From NCBI RefSeq assembly GCF_004564075.1, contig NZ_CP038256.1, positions 806,001-870,000 of the forward strand: DNA of 64,000 bases. Reading direction: 5' to 3'. Below are positions 47,572-56,845 of the stretch, one piece after another. The notes beneath the pieces were generated by a model. It searched no databases. It worked only from the letters and a program-made list of their open reading frames with translations, and was not told where the DNA came from. Source of the stretch: Microbacterium sediminis. Lineage in GTDB: Bacteria; Actinomycetota; Actinomycetes; Actinomycetales; Microbacteriaceae. The position numbers and the translations under genes were made by a program. Within the stretch, counting starts at the first letter, position 1. Each line of letters opens with the position of its first letter.

Positions 47572-48543
47572 GTGCGACGTCGATCCGCTGCCCTGCTGTC
47601 CACCATGACCCTCGCGGTCCTCGCGCTCGCCGGCTGCGCCACCTCCGGGGACTCCACCGCCGAGCCCGAGCCCACGGGCACCCCCGCCGACCTGTGCGCG
47701 GCGGCGGCCGACTCGGGCCCCGCCGTCGAGGCGCTCACCGTCTCGGACGCGCCGCTGTCCGACGGCGTGGTCGAGGTCACCTTCGAGGCGCCCCTCACCG
47801 TGGACCAGTTCCAGCGCCAGGTCGTGGTCGAGGGCGACGGCGCCCCGCTCGAGGCCGGCCAGTTCGTCGACGTCGCGATCACCGGCTACGACGCCACCAC
47901 CGGCGAGCTCGTCGGCACCGCCGGCTACAACCCCGGCGAGCAGCTGCCGCAGCAGATCTCGCCGGAGAGCACCCTCGGCATCGTGCTGGGCTGCGCTCCC
48001 ATCGGGTCGCGCGTCGCGGCCGCCTACGTCGGCGGCACCGCCGAGGACGGCACCGAGGTGCCGCCCGCCGTCTACACCTTCGACGTGCTCGGCGTGACGC
48101 CCACGGCCGCCTGGGGCGAGCAGCAGGAGCCGGTCGAGGGCATGCCGACCGTCGAGCTCGCCGACGACGGCGCTCCGACCGTCACGATCCCCGAGGGTCT
48201 CGAGACGCCCGACACCACGCAGCTGGCCACGCTCAAGACGGGCGACGGCATCACGGTCGAGGACGGAGATCAGGTGATGGTGCAGTACACCGGCATCCGC
48301 GCCTCCAACGGCGAGGAGTTCGACTCCAGCTGGGCGTCGGGACCCATCGACTTCAACACCTCGGGCGTCATCGAGGGCTTCACGAAGGCGCTCGTGGGGC
48401 AGACGGTCGGCTCGCAGGTGCTCGCCGTCATCCCGCCGGCCGAGGGCTACGGCGAGGGCGAGATCAACGAGAACGACCTCACGGGCGAGACGCTGATCTT
48501 CGTCGTCGACATCCTCGCCACGCAGCACCTGGCCGCCGGCTGA
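47572..48543 (+). CDS. FKBP-type peptidyl-prolyl isomerase lipoprotein
   Basis: This secreted, lipid-anchored folding helper has 323 residues. A signal peptide ends in the lipobox LALAGC, so the mature protein begins at the cysteine. Two FKBP-like halves follow: a degenerate one (about residues 90-175, [18 protein letters not shown] to VYTFDVLGV) and a canonical one (about 225-318, [46 protein letters not shown]). The GTG start has GAGGTG upstream. dxr begins 8 bp after the stop, so both may be co-transcribed. Confidence 0.9.
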   Translation: MRRRSAALLSTMTLAVLALAGCATSGDSTAEPEPTGTPADLCAAAADSGPAVEALTVSDAPLSDGVVEVTFEAPLTVDQFQRQVVVEGDGAPLEAGQFVDVAITGYDATTGELVGTAGYNPGEQLPQQISPESTLGIVLGCAPIGSRVAAAYVGGTAEDGTEVPPAVYTFDVLGVTPTAAWGEQQEPVEGMPTVELADDGAPTVTIPEGLETPDTTQLATLKTGDGITVEDGDQVMVQYTGIRASNGEEFDSSWASGPIDFNTSGVIEGFTKALVGQTVGSQVLAVIPPAEGYGEGEINENDLTGETLIFVVDILATQHLAAG

Positions 48544-48551
48544 TCCACGCC

Positions 48552-49634
48552 ATGCGCCGCATCCTCATCCTCGGATCGACGGGCTCGATCGGCACGCAGG
48601 CCCTCGATGTCGTCCGCGCCAACCCGCACCTGTTCGAGGTCGCGGGCCTGGCGGCGGGGCGAAACGGCGAGGCGCTGCGGGCGCAGGCCGAGGAGTTCGG
48701 CGTGTCCCGCACGGCGCTCGGGGCCGCGGAGGCCACGCGGCTCGTGCGCGAGGTCCCGGCCGACGTGGTGCTCAACGGCATCACGGGATCGGTCGGGCTC
48801 GGTCCCACGCTCGCGGCGCTCGAGGAGGGGCGCACGCTGGCACTGGCGAACAAGGAGTCGCTGATCGTCGGCGGCCCGCTCGTGAAGGAGCGGGCGGCCG
48901 AGGGGCAGATCGTGCCCGTCGACTCCGAGCACTCCGCCCTCGCCCAGGCTCTGCGCTCCGGCCGCGCCGACGAGGTGCGCCGGCTCGTGATCACGGCGTC
49001 GGGCGGCCCGTTCCGCGGCCGCACCCGCGACGAGCTCACCGACGTCACCCCGGCGCAGGCCCTCGCACACCCCACGTGGGACATGGGGCGGGTCATCACC
49101 ACGAACTCCGCCACGCTTGTCAACAAGGGCCTCGAGGTGATCGAGGCGCACCTGCTCTTCGACGTGCCGTTCGAGCGGATCGACGTGGTCGTCCACCCGC
49201 AGTCGATCGTGCACTCCATGGTGGAGTTCGTCGACGGGTCCACGATCGCCCAGGCCTCGCCGCCCGACATGCGCCTGCCGATCGCCCTCGGCATGGCCTG
49301 GCCCGACCGGGTGCCGGGGGTCGGCGCGCCGATCGACTGGACGGCGGCCGCGAGCTGGACGTTCGAGCCCCTCGACGACGACGCGTTCCCGGCCGTCTCG
49401 CTCGCCAAGCGCGTCGGCGAGGCCGGGGCGACGTTCCCGGCCGTGTTCAACGCGGCCAACGAGCAGGCGGTTGACGCGTTCCACGAGGGCCGCCTGTCGT
49501 TCCTGGGGATCGTCGAGACGGTCACGCGCGTCGTGGAGGCGCACGAGCCCCCGGCGCAGCTGACGCTCGAGACGCTCGCGGCCGCCGAGCGTTGGGCCCG
49601 CGACGAGGCGGATCGCGCGATCGCGGGCGCCTGA
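48552..49634 (+). CDS. dxr: 1-deoxy-D-xylulose 5-phosphate reductoisomerase
   Basis: This is the second step of the MEP isoprenoid pathway: rearrangement and NADPH reduction of DXP to MEP; it is the target of fosmidomycin. The 360-residue protein has the NADPH motif [12 protein letters not shown] (residues 6-17), [11 protein letters not shown], the metal-binding VDSEHSAL, the flexible loop around [18 protein letters not shown], and [12 protein letters not shown]. The ATG at 48552 begins the conserved motif; the open frame continues upstream inside the FKBP gene without homology. ispG of the same pathway lies 5 kb downstream. Confidence 0.95.
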   Translation: MRRILILGSTGSIGTQALDVVRANPHLFEVAGLAAGRNGEALRAQAEEFGVSRTALGAAEATRLVREVPADVVLNGITGSVGLGPTLAALEEGRTLALANKESLIVGGPLVKERAAEGQIVPVDSEHSALAQALRSGRADEVRRLVITASGGPFRGRTRDELTDVTPAQALAHPTWDMGRVITTNSATLVNKGLEVIEAHLLFDVPFERIDVVVHPQSIVHSMVEFVDGSTIAQASPPDMRLPIALGMAWPDRVPGVGAPIDWTAAASWTFEPLDDDAFPAVSLAKRVGEAGATFPAVFNAANEQAVDAFHEGRLSFLGIVETVTRVVEAHEPPAQLTLETLAAAERWARDEADRAIAGA

Positions 49635-49676
49635 GTTCAGCGGCCTCATCGGTGCCGCATGCGACGATAGATCACG

Positions 49677-51293
49677 ATGTCGCACACGACCCCCAAGCGC
49701 CGGACGCCGCCCACGATGCTGCGTCCCGCCGCCCCGAACCGCCGCCTCCTGTCCGACGTCGCCGCGCATGTCGGCGGCCGCCTCGACGGGGAGGACACCG
49801 AGGTCTGCGGCGTCACGCTGTCGTCGACCGACCTGAAGCCGGGGGAGCTGTTCGTCGGCATCCGCGGCGCGAACCGTCACGGCGCGGAGTTCGCCGCCCA
49901 GGCGGCCGCGAACGGCGCGGCCGCGGTGCTCACCGATCACGAGGGCGCCGGGATCGCGGCGGCGGCCGGCCTGCCGATCGTGATCGTCGAGGACCCGCGC
50001 GGCGTGCTCGGCGACGCTGCGATGTTCGTGCACCGCACCGCGCCGGGCGAGGACCTGCCGCTGCTGTTGGGCACCACGGGCACGAACGGCAAGACGAGCG
50101 TCACGCACCTGCTCGAGGGGATCCTCACGCAGATCGGCGTGGTCGCGGGCGCCTCCACTTCGGCCGAGCGCGTCGTCGCCGGCGAGCGCGTGGTGTCGGG
50201 CCTGACGAGCCCCGAGGCCACGGAGTTCCACGCGCTCCTCGCGCTCATGCGCGAACGCGGCGTGAAGGCGTTCGCGGTCGAGGTCAGCGCGCAGGCGATC
50301 ACCCGCCGCCGGCTCGAGGGCGTGATCTTCGACGTCGCCGCCTTCACGAACCTCACGCACGATCACCTCGACGACTACGGCGACATGGAGACGTACTACG
50401 CCGCCAAGCGGCCGTTCTTCACCGCCGCGCGGGCGCGCCGCGGCGTGGTCTCGCTCGACTCCGCCCCGGGCGCGCGCATCGTGGCCGACGCCGAGATCCC
50501 CGTCACGACGATCGCCACCCGCGGCATCGCGGAGACCGGCGCGATCGACCGCGCCGACTGGATCGTCGAGGTCACCTCCGAGGCGCAGAGCGGCACCGGC
50601 TTCGCCCTGGCCCACCGCGACGGCCGCCGCCTGGAGACGACCGTGCCCGTGATCGGCGCCCACATGGCCGCCAACGCGGGGCTCGCGATCGTGATGATGC
50701 TCGAGGCCGGCTACGCCTGGGAGCGGATCACGGCCGCGCTGGAGCGCGACGGCGGCATCCGTGCCTGGGTGCCGGGGCGCACGCAGCTCGTCAGCGGCTC
50801 CGAGGGCCCGGCCGTCTACGTCGACTTCGGCCACACCCCGGACGCGTTCGAGAAGACGCTCGCGGCCGTGCGCCGGGTCACCCCCGGCAAGGTGCTCATG
50901 CTCTTCGGCGCAGATGGCGACCGCGACACCCTCAAGCGCCCCGACATGAGCCGCGCGGCCGTCGCCGGCAGCGACATCACGGTGATCACCGATCACCATC
51001 CGCGGTTCGAGAACGCCGCCGACATTCGCCGCGTGCTCGTCGAGAGCGCCCGCGCCGCCGACCCGGATCACGAGATCCACGAGGTCTCGCCGCCGGAGGC
51101 CGCGATCGTCAAGGCCGTCTCGCTCGTCGGCCCGGGCGACGCGATCCTGTGGGCCGGTCCCGGGCACCAGAACTACCGCGACATCGAGGGCGTCCAGTAC
51201 GCCTACTCGGCGCGCGAGCTCGCGCGACAGGCGCTCATCGACGCCGGCTGGCCCACGGGCGAGCGCGTCTGGCCGAACCCGTACGAGGGCTGA
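49677..51293 (+). CDS. MurE-like Mur ligase (UDP-MurNAc-tripeptide synthetase family)
   Basis: This ATP-dependent ligase of the Mur family has 538 residues. It has the MurE N-terminal UDP-binding domain (LSSTDLKPGELFVGIRG), the central P-loop GTTGTNGKTS (132-141), the carbamylated-lysine region YYAAKRPFFTA, and the C-terminal domain with FGADGDRDTLKRP. At the amino-acid recognition site, where MurE has DNPR, it reads DHHPRFE (from Asp439). It lies alone between dxr and rseP rather than in a division/cell-wall cluster, so it may be a second MurE with another substrate. A GACGAT stretch 8 nt before the ATG could be a weak -10 box. Confidence 0.85.
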   Translation: MSHTTPKRRTPPTMLRPAAPNRRLLSDVAAHVGGRLDGEDTEVCGVTLSSTDLKPGELFVGIRGANRHGAEFAAQAAANGAAAVLTDHEGAGIAAAAGLPIVIVEDPRGVLGDAAMFVHRTAPGEDLPLLLGTTGTNGKTSVTHLLEGILTQIGVVAGASTSAERVVAGERVVSGLTSPEATEFHALLALMRERGVKAFAVEVSAQAITRRRLEGVIFDVAAFTNLTHDHLDDYGDMETYYAAKRPFFTAARARRGVVSLDSAPGARIVADAEIPVTTIATRGIAETGAIDRADWIVEVTSEAQSGTGFALAHRDGRRLETTVPVIGAHMAANAGLAIVMMLEAGYAWERITAALERDGGIRAWVPGRTQLVSGSEGPAVYVDFGHTPDAFEKTLAAVRRVTPGKVLMLFGADGDRDTLKRPDMSRAAVAGSDITVITDHHPRFENAADIRRVLVESARAADPDHEIHEVSPPEAAIVKAVSLVGPGDAILWAGPGHQNYRDIEGVQYAYSARELARQALIDAGWPTGERVWPNPYEG

Positions 51294-51296
51294 GCC

Positions 51297-52589
51297 GTGG
51301 AGGTGCTCTCGTTCATCCTCGGCGTGGTCGTGATCGTGCTCGGTCTCGGCCTGTCGATCGGTCTGCACGAGATCGGCCACCTCATCCCCGCCAAGGCGTT
51401 CGGCGTGCGCGTGGGCCAGTACATGATCGGCATGGGGCCGACCGTGTGGTCGCGGCGGTTCGGCGAGACGGAGTACGGGATCAAGTGGCTGCCGATCGGC
51501 GGCTACATCTCGATGGCGGGCATGTATCCGCGCAGCCGCGACGACGACGGTGCACGCGGCGGCCTGTTCGCCACGCTCGTGCAGGACGCCCGCGCCGCCA
51601 ACGACGAGACGCTCGAGGGCACCGACGATTCGCGCGCGTTCTTCACGCTGCCCACGTGGAAGCGGATCGTCATCATGCTCGGTGGCCCCGCGATGAACGC
51701 GGTGCTGGCCGTCGTGCTGTTCACGATCCTCGCCACGGGCATCGGGCTGAACCAGAGCACGACGACGGTCGCCTCCGTGTCGGAGTGCGTGCTGCCCGCC
51801 GGCACGACGCAGACCGAATGCGGCGCCGACGACCCCGCCTCCCCGGCGGCGGCCGCAGGGCTGGAGCCGGGCGACACGATCGTGTCGATCGACGGCACGC
51901 CCGTGTCGACCTTCGCCGAGGCGTCCGCGATCGTCCGCGCTCACCCGGGCGACGAGATCGATGTCGTCGTCACGCGCGACGGCGCCGAGCACACCCTGCG
52001 CCTCACGCCGGTCCTCGCCGAGAACTCCTACGTGGGCGAGGACGGCGAGACGGTGGTCGCCGAGGTCGGCTTCGCCGGCTTCAGCCCCACCACGGAGCGC
52101 GTGCGGCAGCCGATCTGGAGCGGCGCGGAGACCGCGGTGGAGAACACCGGCGCCGTGCTCGGCATCGTCGCCCAGCTGCCCGTGCGGCTGTGGGACACGG
52201 CCGTCGACCTGTTCACGGGTCAGGAGCGCGACCCGAACGGCCCGATCAGCGTGATTGGCGTCGGTCGCATTGCCGGCGAGGTCGCGGCGACCGAGGCGCC
52301 GATCCTCGACCGCGTGGGCGTGATGATCGGCCTGCTCGGATCGATCAACATCGCGCTGTTCGTGTTCAACCTCATCCCGCTGCTGCCGCTCGACGGCGGG
52401 CACGTGGCCGTCGCGCTGTGGGACGCCCTGAAGCGCGGCTGGGCGCGCGTGTTCCGCCGCCCGCCGCCGCGCCCCGCCGACGCCACGCGACTCGTGCCGC
52501 TCACGCTCGTGGTCGTGGTGCTGCTCGTCGGCATGGGCGCGCTGCTGTTCGCCGCCGACATCTTCAACCCCGTGAGCCTCGGCGGCTGA
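51297..52589 (+). CDS. Site-2 protease family zinc metalloprotease (RseP/Rip1)
   Basis: This intramembrane protease cuts anti-sigma factors or other membrane proteins. The 430-residue protein has the zinc motif HEIGH (His24, Glu25, His28) in the first membrane helix, a PDZ domain (about residues 175-245, AGLEPGDTIVSIDGTPV), and the third metal ligand in NLIPLLPLDGGH (LDG) near residue 365, with four membrane helices in all. A GTG start lies 3 bp after the MurE-like stop codon. It matches rip1 in the dxr-rip1-ispG block of M. tuberculosis. Its stop codon lies 7 bp from that of the convergent trpE-G-like gene. Confidence 0.92.
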   Translation: MEVLSFILGVVVIVLGLGLSIGLHEIGHLIPAKAFGVRVGQYMIGMGPTVWSRRFGETEYGIKWLPIGGYISMAGMYPRSRDDDGARGGLFATLVQDARAANDETLEGTDDSRAFFTLPTWKRIVIMLGGPAMNAVLAVVLFTILATGIGLNQSTTTVASVSECVLPAGTTQTECGADDPASPAAAAGLEPGDTIVSIDGTPVSTFAEASAIVRAHPGDEIDVVVTRDGAEHTLRLTPVLAENSYVGEDGETVVAEVGFAGFSPTTERVRQPIWSGAETAVENTGAVLGIVAQLPVRLWDTAVDLFTGQERDPNGPISVIGVGRIAGEVAATEAPILDRVGVMIGLLGSINIALFVFNLIPLLPLDGGHVAVALWDALKRGWARVFRRPPPRPADATRLVPLTLVVVVLLVGMGALLFAADIFNPVSLGG

Positions 52590-52596
52590 CGCCGCG

Positions 52597-54501
52597 TCAG
52601 CTCGTCAGGGCGTGCTCGGCGAGGCGCCCCAGCGTGCGGATCCCGTCGCGCGAGAGGATCGACTCCAGGTGCCCCTGGATGCTCGCGAAGCGCGGTCCGC
52701 GCAGCGCGTAGACGTCGCCGGTGGTGGGATCGGCGGCGATCTCGGTCTCGCCGGTGCGCGTGGTGCCGGCCTCGACCCGCGCCGTGAAGGTGTTGTAGAA
52801 CCCGATCGCGGCGGGCTCGCCGAAGATGTCGACGGTCAGCTGCACGCCCTGGTGCGGGCTGTCCAGGGCGACCAGGTCGATGCCCGCGGCGTCGGCGAGG
52901 ATCTGGTGGCTCAGGCACACCGCCACCAGCGGCAGCGCGCGCTCGCGGCGGTGGGCCACCACCTGCCGCATGCGGGCGATGCGGGGGTTCGCTGCGTCGC
53001 GGGGGTCGCCCGGGCCGGGGCCCGAGACCACGAGCTCGGCGGCGTCGAGCTCGGCGTCGGTCACCTCGGACCAGTGCGCGATCCGCACCTCGAGGCCGAG
53101 GTGGCGCAGCTGGTGGGCGAGCATCGTCGTGAAGCGGTCCTCCGCGTCGACCACGAGCGCGGAGTGACCCGCGAGCGGCCCCGCGCCCGGCGCCTGTTCC
53201 TCCAGCCAGAACGGCGCGAGGCGCGCGTTGCGCGACGCAAGCAGCTGGGCGATGTCGGGGTCGTCGGCGAGCCGGCGCGGCACCGCGGGCGCGTCGTCGT
53301 CGGCGGCCTTCGCGGCGCGCGGCACGGCGCCGATCGCCCCGAGCACGCCGGCGGCCTTGCCGTGCGTCTCGCTCACCTCGCCGTACGGGTCGGAGTGGCG
53401 CACGAGCGTCGCCCCGACGGGCACCCGCAGGCGGCCGTGCTCGAGGTAGGCAGTGCGGATGAGGATCGGCGCGTCCAGGTCGTGTCCGCCGTCGGCGTCG
53501 GGGGTGAACAGCGCCGCCACTCCGGAGTAGTAGCCGCGCGGGGTGGCCTCATGACGGCGGATCACCGTGTAGGCGTTCTGCATCGGCGATCCCGTGACCG
53601 TCGGCGCGAACATCGTCTCGCGCAGGATCTCGCGCGGGTCCAGGCGCGACGTGCCGCGGAGCATGTACTCGGTGTGGGTGAGGCGCGACATCTCCTTGAG
53701 GTGCGGCCCGGTGATGCGCCCCCCGTCGCTGCAGACGGCGCTCATCATCTTGAGCTCCTCGTCGACGACCATGAAGAGCTCCTCGGTCTCCTTGGTGTCG
53801 CGCAGGAAGGCCGACAGCGTCTCGACCGTGGCGCCTCCCTGCGGGTGGCGGAACGTGCCGGAGATCGGGTTCATCGTCACGGTGCTCGACCCGTCGCCGT
53901 TGGCCGTCGCGACCACGTGCGCCTCGGGGCTCGCGCCGACGAGGAGGCGATCGCCCGCCACGATGAGGAACGTCCAGTAGGCCCCGCGCTCGTGCTCGAG
54001 CAGCGCGCGGAACCAGGTCAGCGCCGCCGTGCGCGCGTCGGCGTCGACGCCGGCCACGTAGTCGCGGCGGATGACGAAGTTCGCCCCCTCGCCGCGCCCG
54101 ATCTCGTCGGCGATGACGCGGCGCACGATCGCGGCGTACTCCTCGTCCGACAGATCGAAGCCCGCATCCGTGAGCGGAATGGTCGCGCTCGGCAGCGCCG
54201 CGAGCACCTCGTCGGCGCTCACGCGGCCGTGCTCGTCGACGAGGAGACAGCGCAGGGGAGTGCCGTCGTCCTCCGCCTCGAAGCCGCGCTCGCGCACCTG
54301 CCGGTACGGCACCAGGGCGAGCACCTCGCGCGGCGCGCCGTCCGGTCCGGTGAGCGGGATGTCGGCGAGCAGCTCGACATCGACGACCGGGCCGGTGAGG
54401 ATCTCGACCTCGCCGCCGTCGCGGGCGATGAGCGCGAACGACGCATCGGGGTCGCCCGCGAGGCGGAGGGTGCGCTCGGCGGTCGTGGGTGCTGCTTCCA
54501 T
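52597..54501 (-). CDS. Fused anthranilate/ADIC synthase (TrpE-TrpG, PhzE type)
   Basis: This 634-residue fusion of a chorismate-using domain (residues about 1-430) and a class I glutamine amidotransferase (about 440-634) makes anthranilate or 2-amino-2-deoxyisochorismate from chorismate and glutamine. The first part carries [40 protein letters not shown] and [17 protein letters not shown], which resemble PhzE more than classical TrpE. The amidotransferase has the nucleophile Cys529 in AVCLSHQ and a His/Glu pair in QGHLES. Upstream is a trp-type leader peptide with attenuator hairpins, which points to tryptophan supply. No other trp or phenazine core gene is in the window apart from a PhzF-like gene. 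Confidence 0.88.
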   Translation of the reverse strand: MEAAPTTAERTLRLAGDPDASFALIARDGGEVEILTGPVVDVELLADIPLTGPDGAPREVLALVPYRQVRERGFEAEDDGTPLRCLLVDEHGRVSADEVLAALPSATIPLTDAGFDLSDEEYAAIVRRVIADEIGRGEGANFVIRRDYVAGVDADARTAALTWFRALLEHERGAYWTFLIVAGDRLLVGASPEAHVVATANGDGSSTVTMNPISGTFRHPQGGATVETLSAFLRDTKETEELFMVVDEELKMMSAVCSDGGRITGPHLKEMSRLTHTEYMLRGTSRLDPREILRETMFAPTVTGSPMQNAYTVIRRHEATPRGYYSGVAALFTPDADGGHDLDAPILIRTAYLEHGRLRVPVGATLVRHSDPYGEVSETHGKAAGVLGAIGAVPRAAKAADDDAPAVPRRLADDPDIAQLLASRNARLAPFWLEEQAPGAGPLAGHSALVVDAEDRFTTMLAHQLRHLGLEVRIAHWSEVTDAELDAAELVVSGPGPGDPRDAANPRIARMRQVVAHRRERALPLVAVCLSHQILADAAGIDLVALDSPHQGVQLTVDIFGEPAAIGFYNTFTARVEAGTTRTGETEIAADPTTGDVYALRGPRFASIQGHLESILSRDGIRTLGRLAEHALTS

Positions 54502-54544
54502 CAGGGGCTCACTTCGATGTGGGGCGGTCTTCCCGGAAAGCAGA

Positions 54545-54569
54545 ACGACCGCCTGCGGTGGGCGGTCGT
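54545..54569 (-). terminator. Attenuator terminator hairpin of the trp leader
   Basis: On the minus-strand RNA, ACGACCGCC and GGCGGTCGT form a perfect 9-bp stem with a 7-nt loop, followed by GTTCTGCTTTCC, a weak U-rich stretch. It lies between the leader peptide and the structural gene, as in attenuators. Confidence 0.75.
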
Positions 54570-54587
54570 CTCGTTGTGCGCGAATGC

Positions 54588-54606
54588 GGCCCGCCTCAGG
54601 CGAGCC
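54588..54606 (-). promoter_or_regulatory. Trp leader 1:2 hairpin spanning the leader stop codon
   Basis: GGCUCGCC and GGCGGGCC pair over 8 bp (one G-U) with the leader stop codon UGA as the loop. The 5' arm overlaps the last Trp codon. A ribosome stalled at the Trp codons would cover this arm and free GGCGG to pair with CCGCC of the terminator stem. Confidence 0.65.
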
Positions 54607-54631
54607 ACCACCAGTTCTGGGTCACGTGCAC
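54596..54631 (-). CDS. trpL: Trp operon leader peptide ([11 protein letters not shown])
   Basis: This 11-codon open frame carries three consecutive tryptophan codons just before its stop. It starts at GTG, 6 nt after a TACGGT -10 box, so the leader RNA is probably leaderless. A second in-frame GTG two codons on is possible. Downstream come two mutually exclusive hairpins and then the fused TrpE-TrpG gene, 95 nt beyond the leader stop codon. The arrangement is that of classical tryptophan attenuation: ribosome stalling when charged tRNA-Trp is scarce lets transcription proceed. Confidence 0.85.
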   Translation of the reverse strand: MHVTQNWWWLA

Positions 54632-54637
54632 GAGGTC

Positions 54638-54643
54638 ACCGTA
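54638..54643 (-). promoter_or_regulatory. -10 box of trp leader
   Basis: TACGGT on the minus strand lies 6 nt before the GTG of the leader peptide. Confidence 0.55.
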
Positions 54644-54768
54644 TACGCGCCGCCCGTGCGGCGGCAAATCCGGCCGTCAGCTCGTGGCGCGCGCCAGCAT
54701 CTGCCCCCAGCGCCTCGGGCTCGGCATGTGCTCAGCCCGCGGACAGCCCGCGTGGAACCGCGCGCGCG

Positions 54769-54774
54769 TAGGCT
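54769..54774 (+). promoter_or_regulatory. -10 box of ispG, leaderless
   Basis: TAGGCT lies 7 nt before the GTG start of ispG. Confidence 0.6.
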
Positions 54775-54781
54775 CTATGAC

Positions 54782-55933
54782 GTGCCAGCTGTGAACCTCG
54801 GTATGCCTCGCGTCCCCGAAACCCTCGCTCCCCGCCGCAAGAGCCGGCAGATCCGCGTGGGCAAGGTGCTCGTCGGCGGCGACGCCCCCATCAGCGTGCA
54901 GTCGATGACGACGACGCCGACCACCGACATCAACGCGACCCTGCAGCAGATCGCCGAGCTCACGGCGTCGGGCTGCGAGATCGTGCGCGTGGCGGTTCCC
55001 AGCCAGGACGACGCCGATGTGCTGCACATCATCGCGAAGAAGTCGCAGATCCCCGTGATCGCCGACATCCACTTCCAGCCGAAGTACGTCTTCCAGGCGA
55101 TCGATGCGGGATGCGCCGGCGTGCGCGTGAACCCGGGCAACATCCGCAAGTTCGACGACCAGGTCGGCGCGATCGCCAAGGCGGCGCAGGCCGCCGGCGT
55201 CTCGCTGCGCATCGGCGTGAACGCCGGCTCGCTCGACCGCCGCCTGCTCGAGAAGTACGGCAAGGCCACCCCCGAGGCGCTCGTCGAGTCGGCCGTCTGG
55301 GAGGCGAGCCTGTTCGAGGAGCACGACTTCCACGACTTCAAGATCTCGGTCAAGCACAACGACCCGATCGTCATGGTCAAGGCGTACCGCATGCTCGCCG
55401 AGCGGGGCGACTGGCCGCTGCACCTCGGCGTCACCGAGGCCGGTCCCGCCTTCCAGGGCACGATCAAGAGCGCCACGGCGTTCGGCATCCTGCTGTCCGA
55501 GGGCATCGGCGACACGATCCGCGTCTCGCTGTCGGCCCCGCCGGCCGAGGAGGTCAAGGTCGGCCACCAGATCCTGCAGTCGCTGAACCTGCGCGAGCGC
55601 AAGCTCGAGATCGTCTCGTGCCCGTCGTGCGGCCGCGCCCAGGTGGACGTGTACTCGCTCGCCGAGAACGTGACCGAGGGTCTGAAGGATGTCACCGTGC
55701 CGCTGCGCGTGGCCGTGATGGGCTGCGTCGTGAACGGCCCGGGCGAGGCCCGCGAGGCCGACCTGGGCGTGGCCAGCGGCAACGGCAAGGGCCAGATCTT
55801 CGTCAAGGGCGAGGTCATCAAGACGGTGCCCGAGGCCGAGATCGTCGAGACCCTCATCCAGGAGGCCCGTCGCATCGCCGACGAGATGGGCCCCGACGCC
55901 GGCATCGGCACCGCCCAGGTCGTCACTGCCTGA
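54782..55933 (+). CDS. ispG: 4-hydroxy-3-methylbut-2-enyl-diphosphate synthase
   Basis: This iron-sulfur enzyme of the MEP pathway reduces MEcPP to HMBPP. The 383-residue protein is of the short bacterial type. Its cluster is held by Cys280 and Cys283 in [11 protein letters not shown] and Cys315 in [11 protein letters not shown]. The N-terminal barrel starts with [12 protein letters not shown] and carries [10 protein letters not shown]. The GTG at 54782 is preferred because TAGGCT lies 7 nt upstream; a longer open frame upstream is antisense to the trpE-G gene. A hairpin follows the stop codon and then a GNAT gene, as in the mycobacterial order. Confidence 0.95.
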   Translation: MPAVNLGMPRVPETLAPRRKSRQIRVGKVLVGGDAPISVQSMTTTPTTDINATLQQIAELTASGCEIVRVAVPSQDDADVLHIIAKKSQIPVIADIHFQPKYVFQAIDAGCAGVRVNPGNIRKFDDQVGAIAKAAQAAGVSLRIGVNAGSLDRRLLEKYGKATPEALVESAVWEASLFEEHDFHDFKISVKHNDPIVMVKAYRMLAERGDWPLHLGVTEAGPAFQGTIKSATAFGILLSEGIGDTIRVSLSAPPAEEVKVGHQILQSLNLRERKLEIVSCPSCGRAQVDVYSLAENVTEGLKDVTVPLRVAVMGCVVNGPGEAREADLGVASGNGKGQIFVKGEVIKTVPEAEIVETLIQEARRIADEMGPDAGIGTAQVVTA

Positions 55934-55939
55934 CGTTGA

Positions 55940-55962
55940 GCGGGCGCGGGAGCCGCGCCCGC
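55940..55962. terminator. Hairpin after ispG
   Basis: GCGGGCGCGG and CCGCGCCCGC form a perfect 10-bp stem with a 3-nt loop, 6 bp after the stop codon. There is no U-tract. It lies just upstream of the promoter of the next gene. Confidence 0.5.
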
Positions 55963-55968
55963 GGACGA

Positions 55969-55974
55969 TATCGT
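55969..55974 (+). promoter_or_regulatory. -10 box of GNAT gene, leaderless
   Basis: TATCGT lies 7 nt before the ATG. Confidence 0.5.
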
Positions 55975-55981
55975 GAGAGAC

Positions 55982-56446
55982 ATGCGCATTGTCCTCGACG
56001 ACCTGACGGCGCCGGCGGTGCGCGACCTCATCGCGGAGCACCTCGACGAGATGCACGCCACGAGCCCCGCGGAGAGCGTGCACGCCCTGCCGCTGGCGGC
56101 CCTGGAATCGCCCGACGTGACGGTGTGGAGCGCGTGGGACGGCGACGAGGTGCTCGGCTGCGGCGCGCTGAAGGAACTGGACGCGGCGCACGGCGAGATC
56201 AAGTCGATGCGCACGCGCGAGGCCGCCCGCGGGCGCGGCGTCGGCGCGTCGATCCTGCAGACGATCCTGGCGGAGGCGGTCGAGCGCGGATACCGTCGCG
56301 TGAGCCTCGAGACCGGCAGCGAGGAGCACTTCGCCCCGGCCCGCCGCCTCTACGCCCGTCACGGATTCGTGGAGTGCCCACCGTTCGGCGACTACACCGA
56401 CGACCCCCTCAGCGTCTTCATGACGCGCGAGCTGACCGGCGCCTGA
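55982..56446 (+). CDS. GNAT family N-acetyltransferase
   Basis: This 154-residue acetyltransferase uses acetyl-CoA; the pyrophosphate-binding loop is RGRGVGASIL (residues about 81-90), and ETGSEEHFAPARRLYARHGF is the C-terminal family motif. It is similar in layout to the YedL/PhnO-like group. Its position after ispG matches Rv2867c in M. tuberculosis, although I cannot confirm orthology. The acceptor substrate is not readable. The ATG follows the -10 box by 7 nt; a GTG three codons earlier overlaps the box and is less likely. Confidence 0.85.
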   Translation: MRIVLDDLTAPAVRDLIAEHLDEMHATSPAESVHALPLAALESPDVTVWSAWDGDEVLGCGALKELDAAHGEIKSMRTREAARGRGVGASILQTILAEAVERGYRRVSLETGSEEHFAPARRLYARHGFVECPPFGDYTDDPLSVFMTRELTGA

Positions 56447-56447
56447 G

Positions 56448-56813
56448 TCAGGCGAGGTGGGCGCCGGCGCCCACCGCGTACGCCTCGGCGACCCAACCGG
56501 CGAACTCCTCGTCCAGCTGCGCCGGCGACGTGATCGTGAGGTGGTGGACGAAGAGCCGGCTCGTGTAGGGCGCGACGTTCTGGACGCGCGGATCGTCGAT
56601 CGCCCGCTGCAGATCGAGGTAGACGCGGATCCCCTTCGCCGTGGGGCGGGCGCCCGCGAAGCCGCGGCGCGTGCCCTTGAAGGTGATGGATGACTTCGAC
56701 GGCGACACGGTGTAGGGCCCGCACGCCGCGACGAGCTCCTCGAAGCGGCGGTAGAGCGCGACGGACGCCTCCGGCTTGTCTCGCAGGTGCTCGTCGACGG
56801 TCCACTCGGTCAT
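56448..56813 (-). CDS. DUF5655-like small protein
   Basis: This 121-residue protein has a central motif SKSSITFKGTRRGFAGARP and HHLTITSPAQLDEEFAGWVAEAY at the end, resembling the DUF5655 domain seen alone or at the end of larger proteins. No membrane helix or catalytic motif is evident, and the function is unknown. The ATG at 56813 lies 7 nt after TACGGT; a longer in-frame reading upstream overlaps the phzF-like gene without similarity. It converges with the GNAT gene, with one base between the stop codons. Confidence 0.75.
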   Translation of the reverse strand: MTEWTVDEHLRDKPEASVALYRRFEELVAACGPYTVSPSKSSITFKGTRRGFAGARPTAKGIRVYLDLQRAIDDPRVQNVAPYTSRLFVHHLTITSPAQLDEEFAGWVAEAYAVGAGAHLA

Positions 56814-56820
56814 GAGCACG

Positions 56821-56826
56821 ACCGTA
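56821..56826 (-). promoter_or_regulatory. -10 box of DUF5655-like gene, leaderless
   Basis: TACGGT on the minus strand lies 7 nt before the ATG. Confidence 0.5.
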
Positions 56827-56845
56827 GCGGGTACCGCCGACGGCG

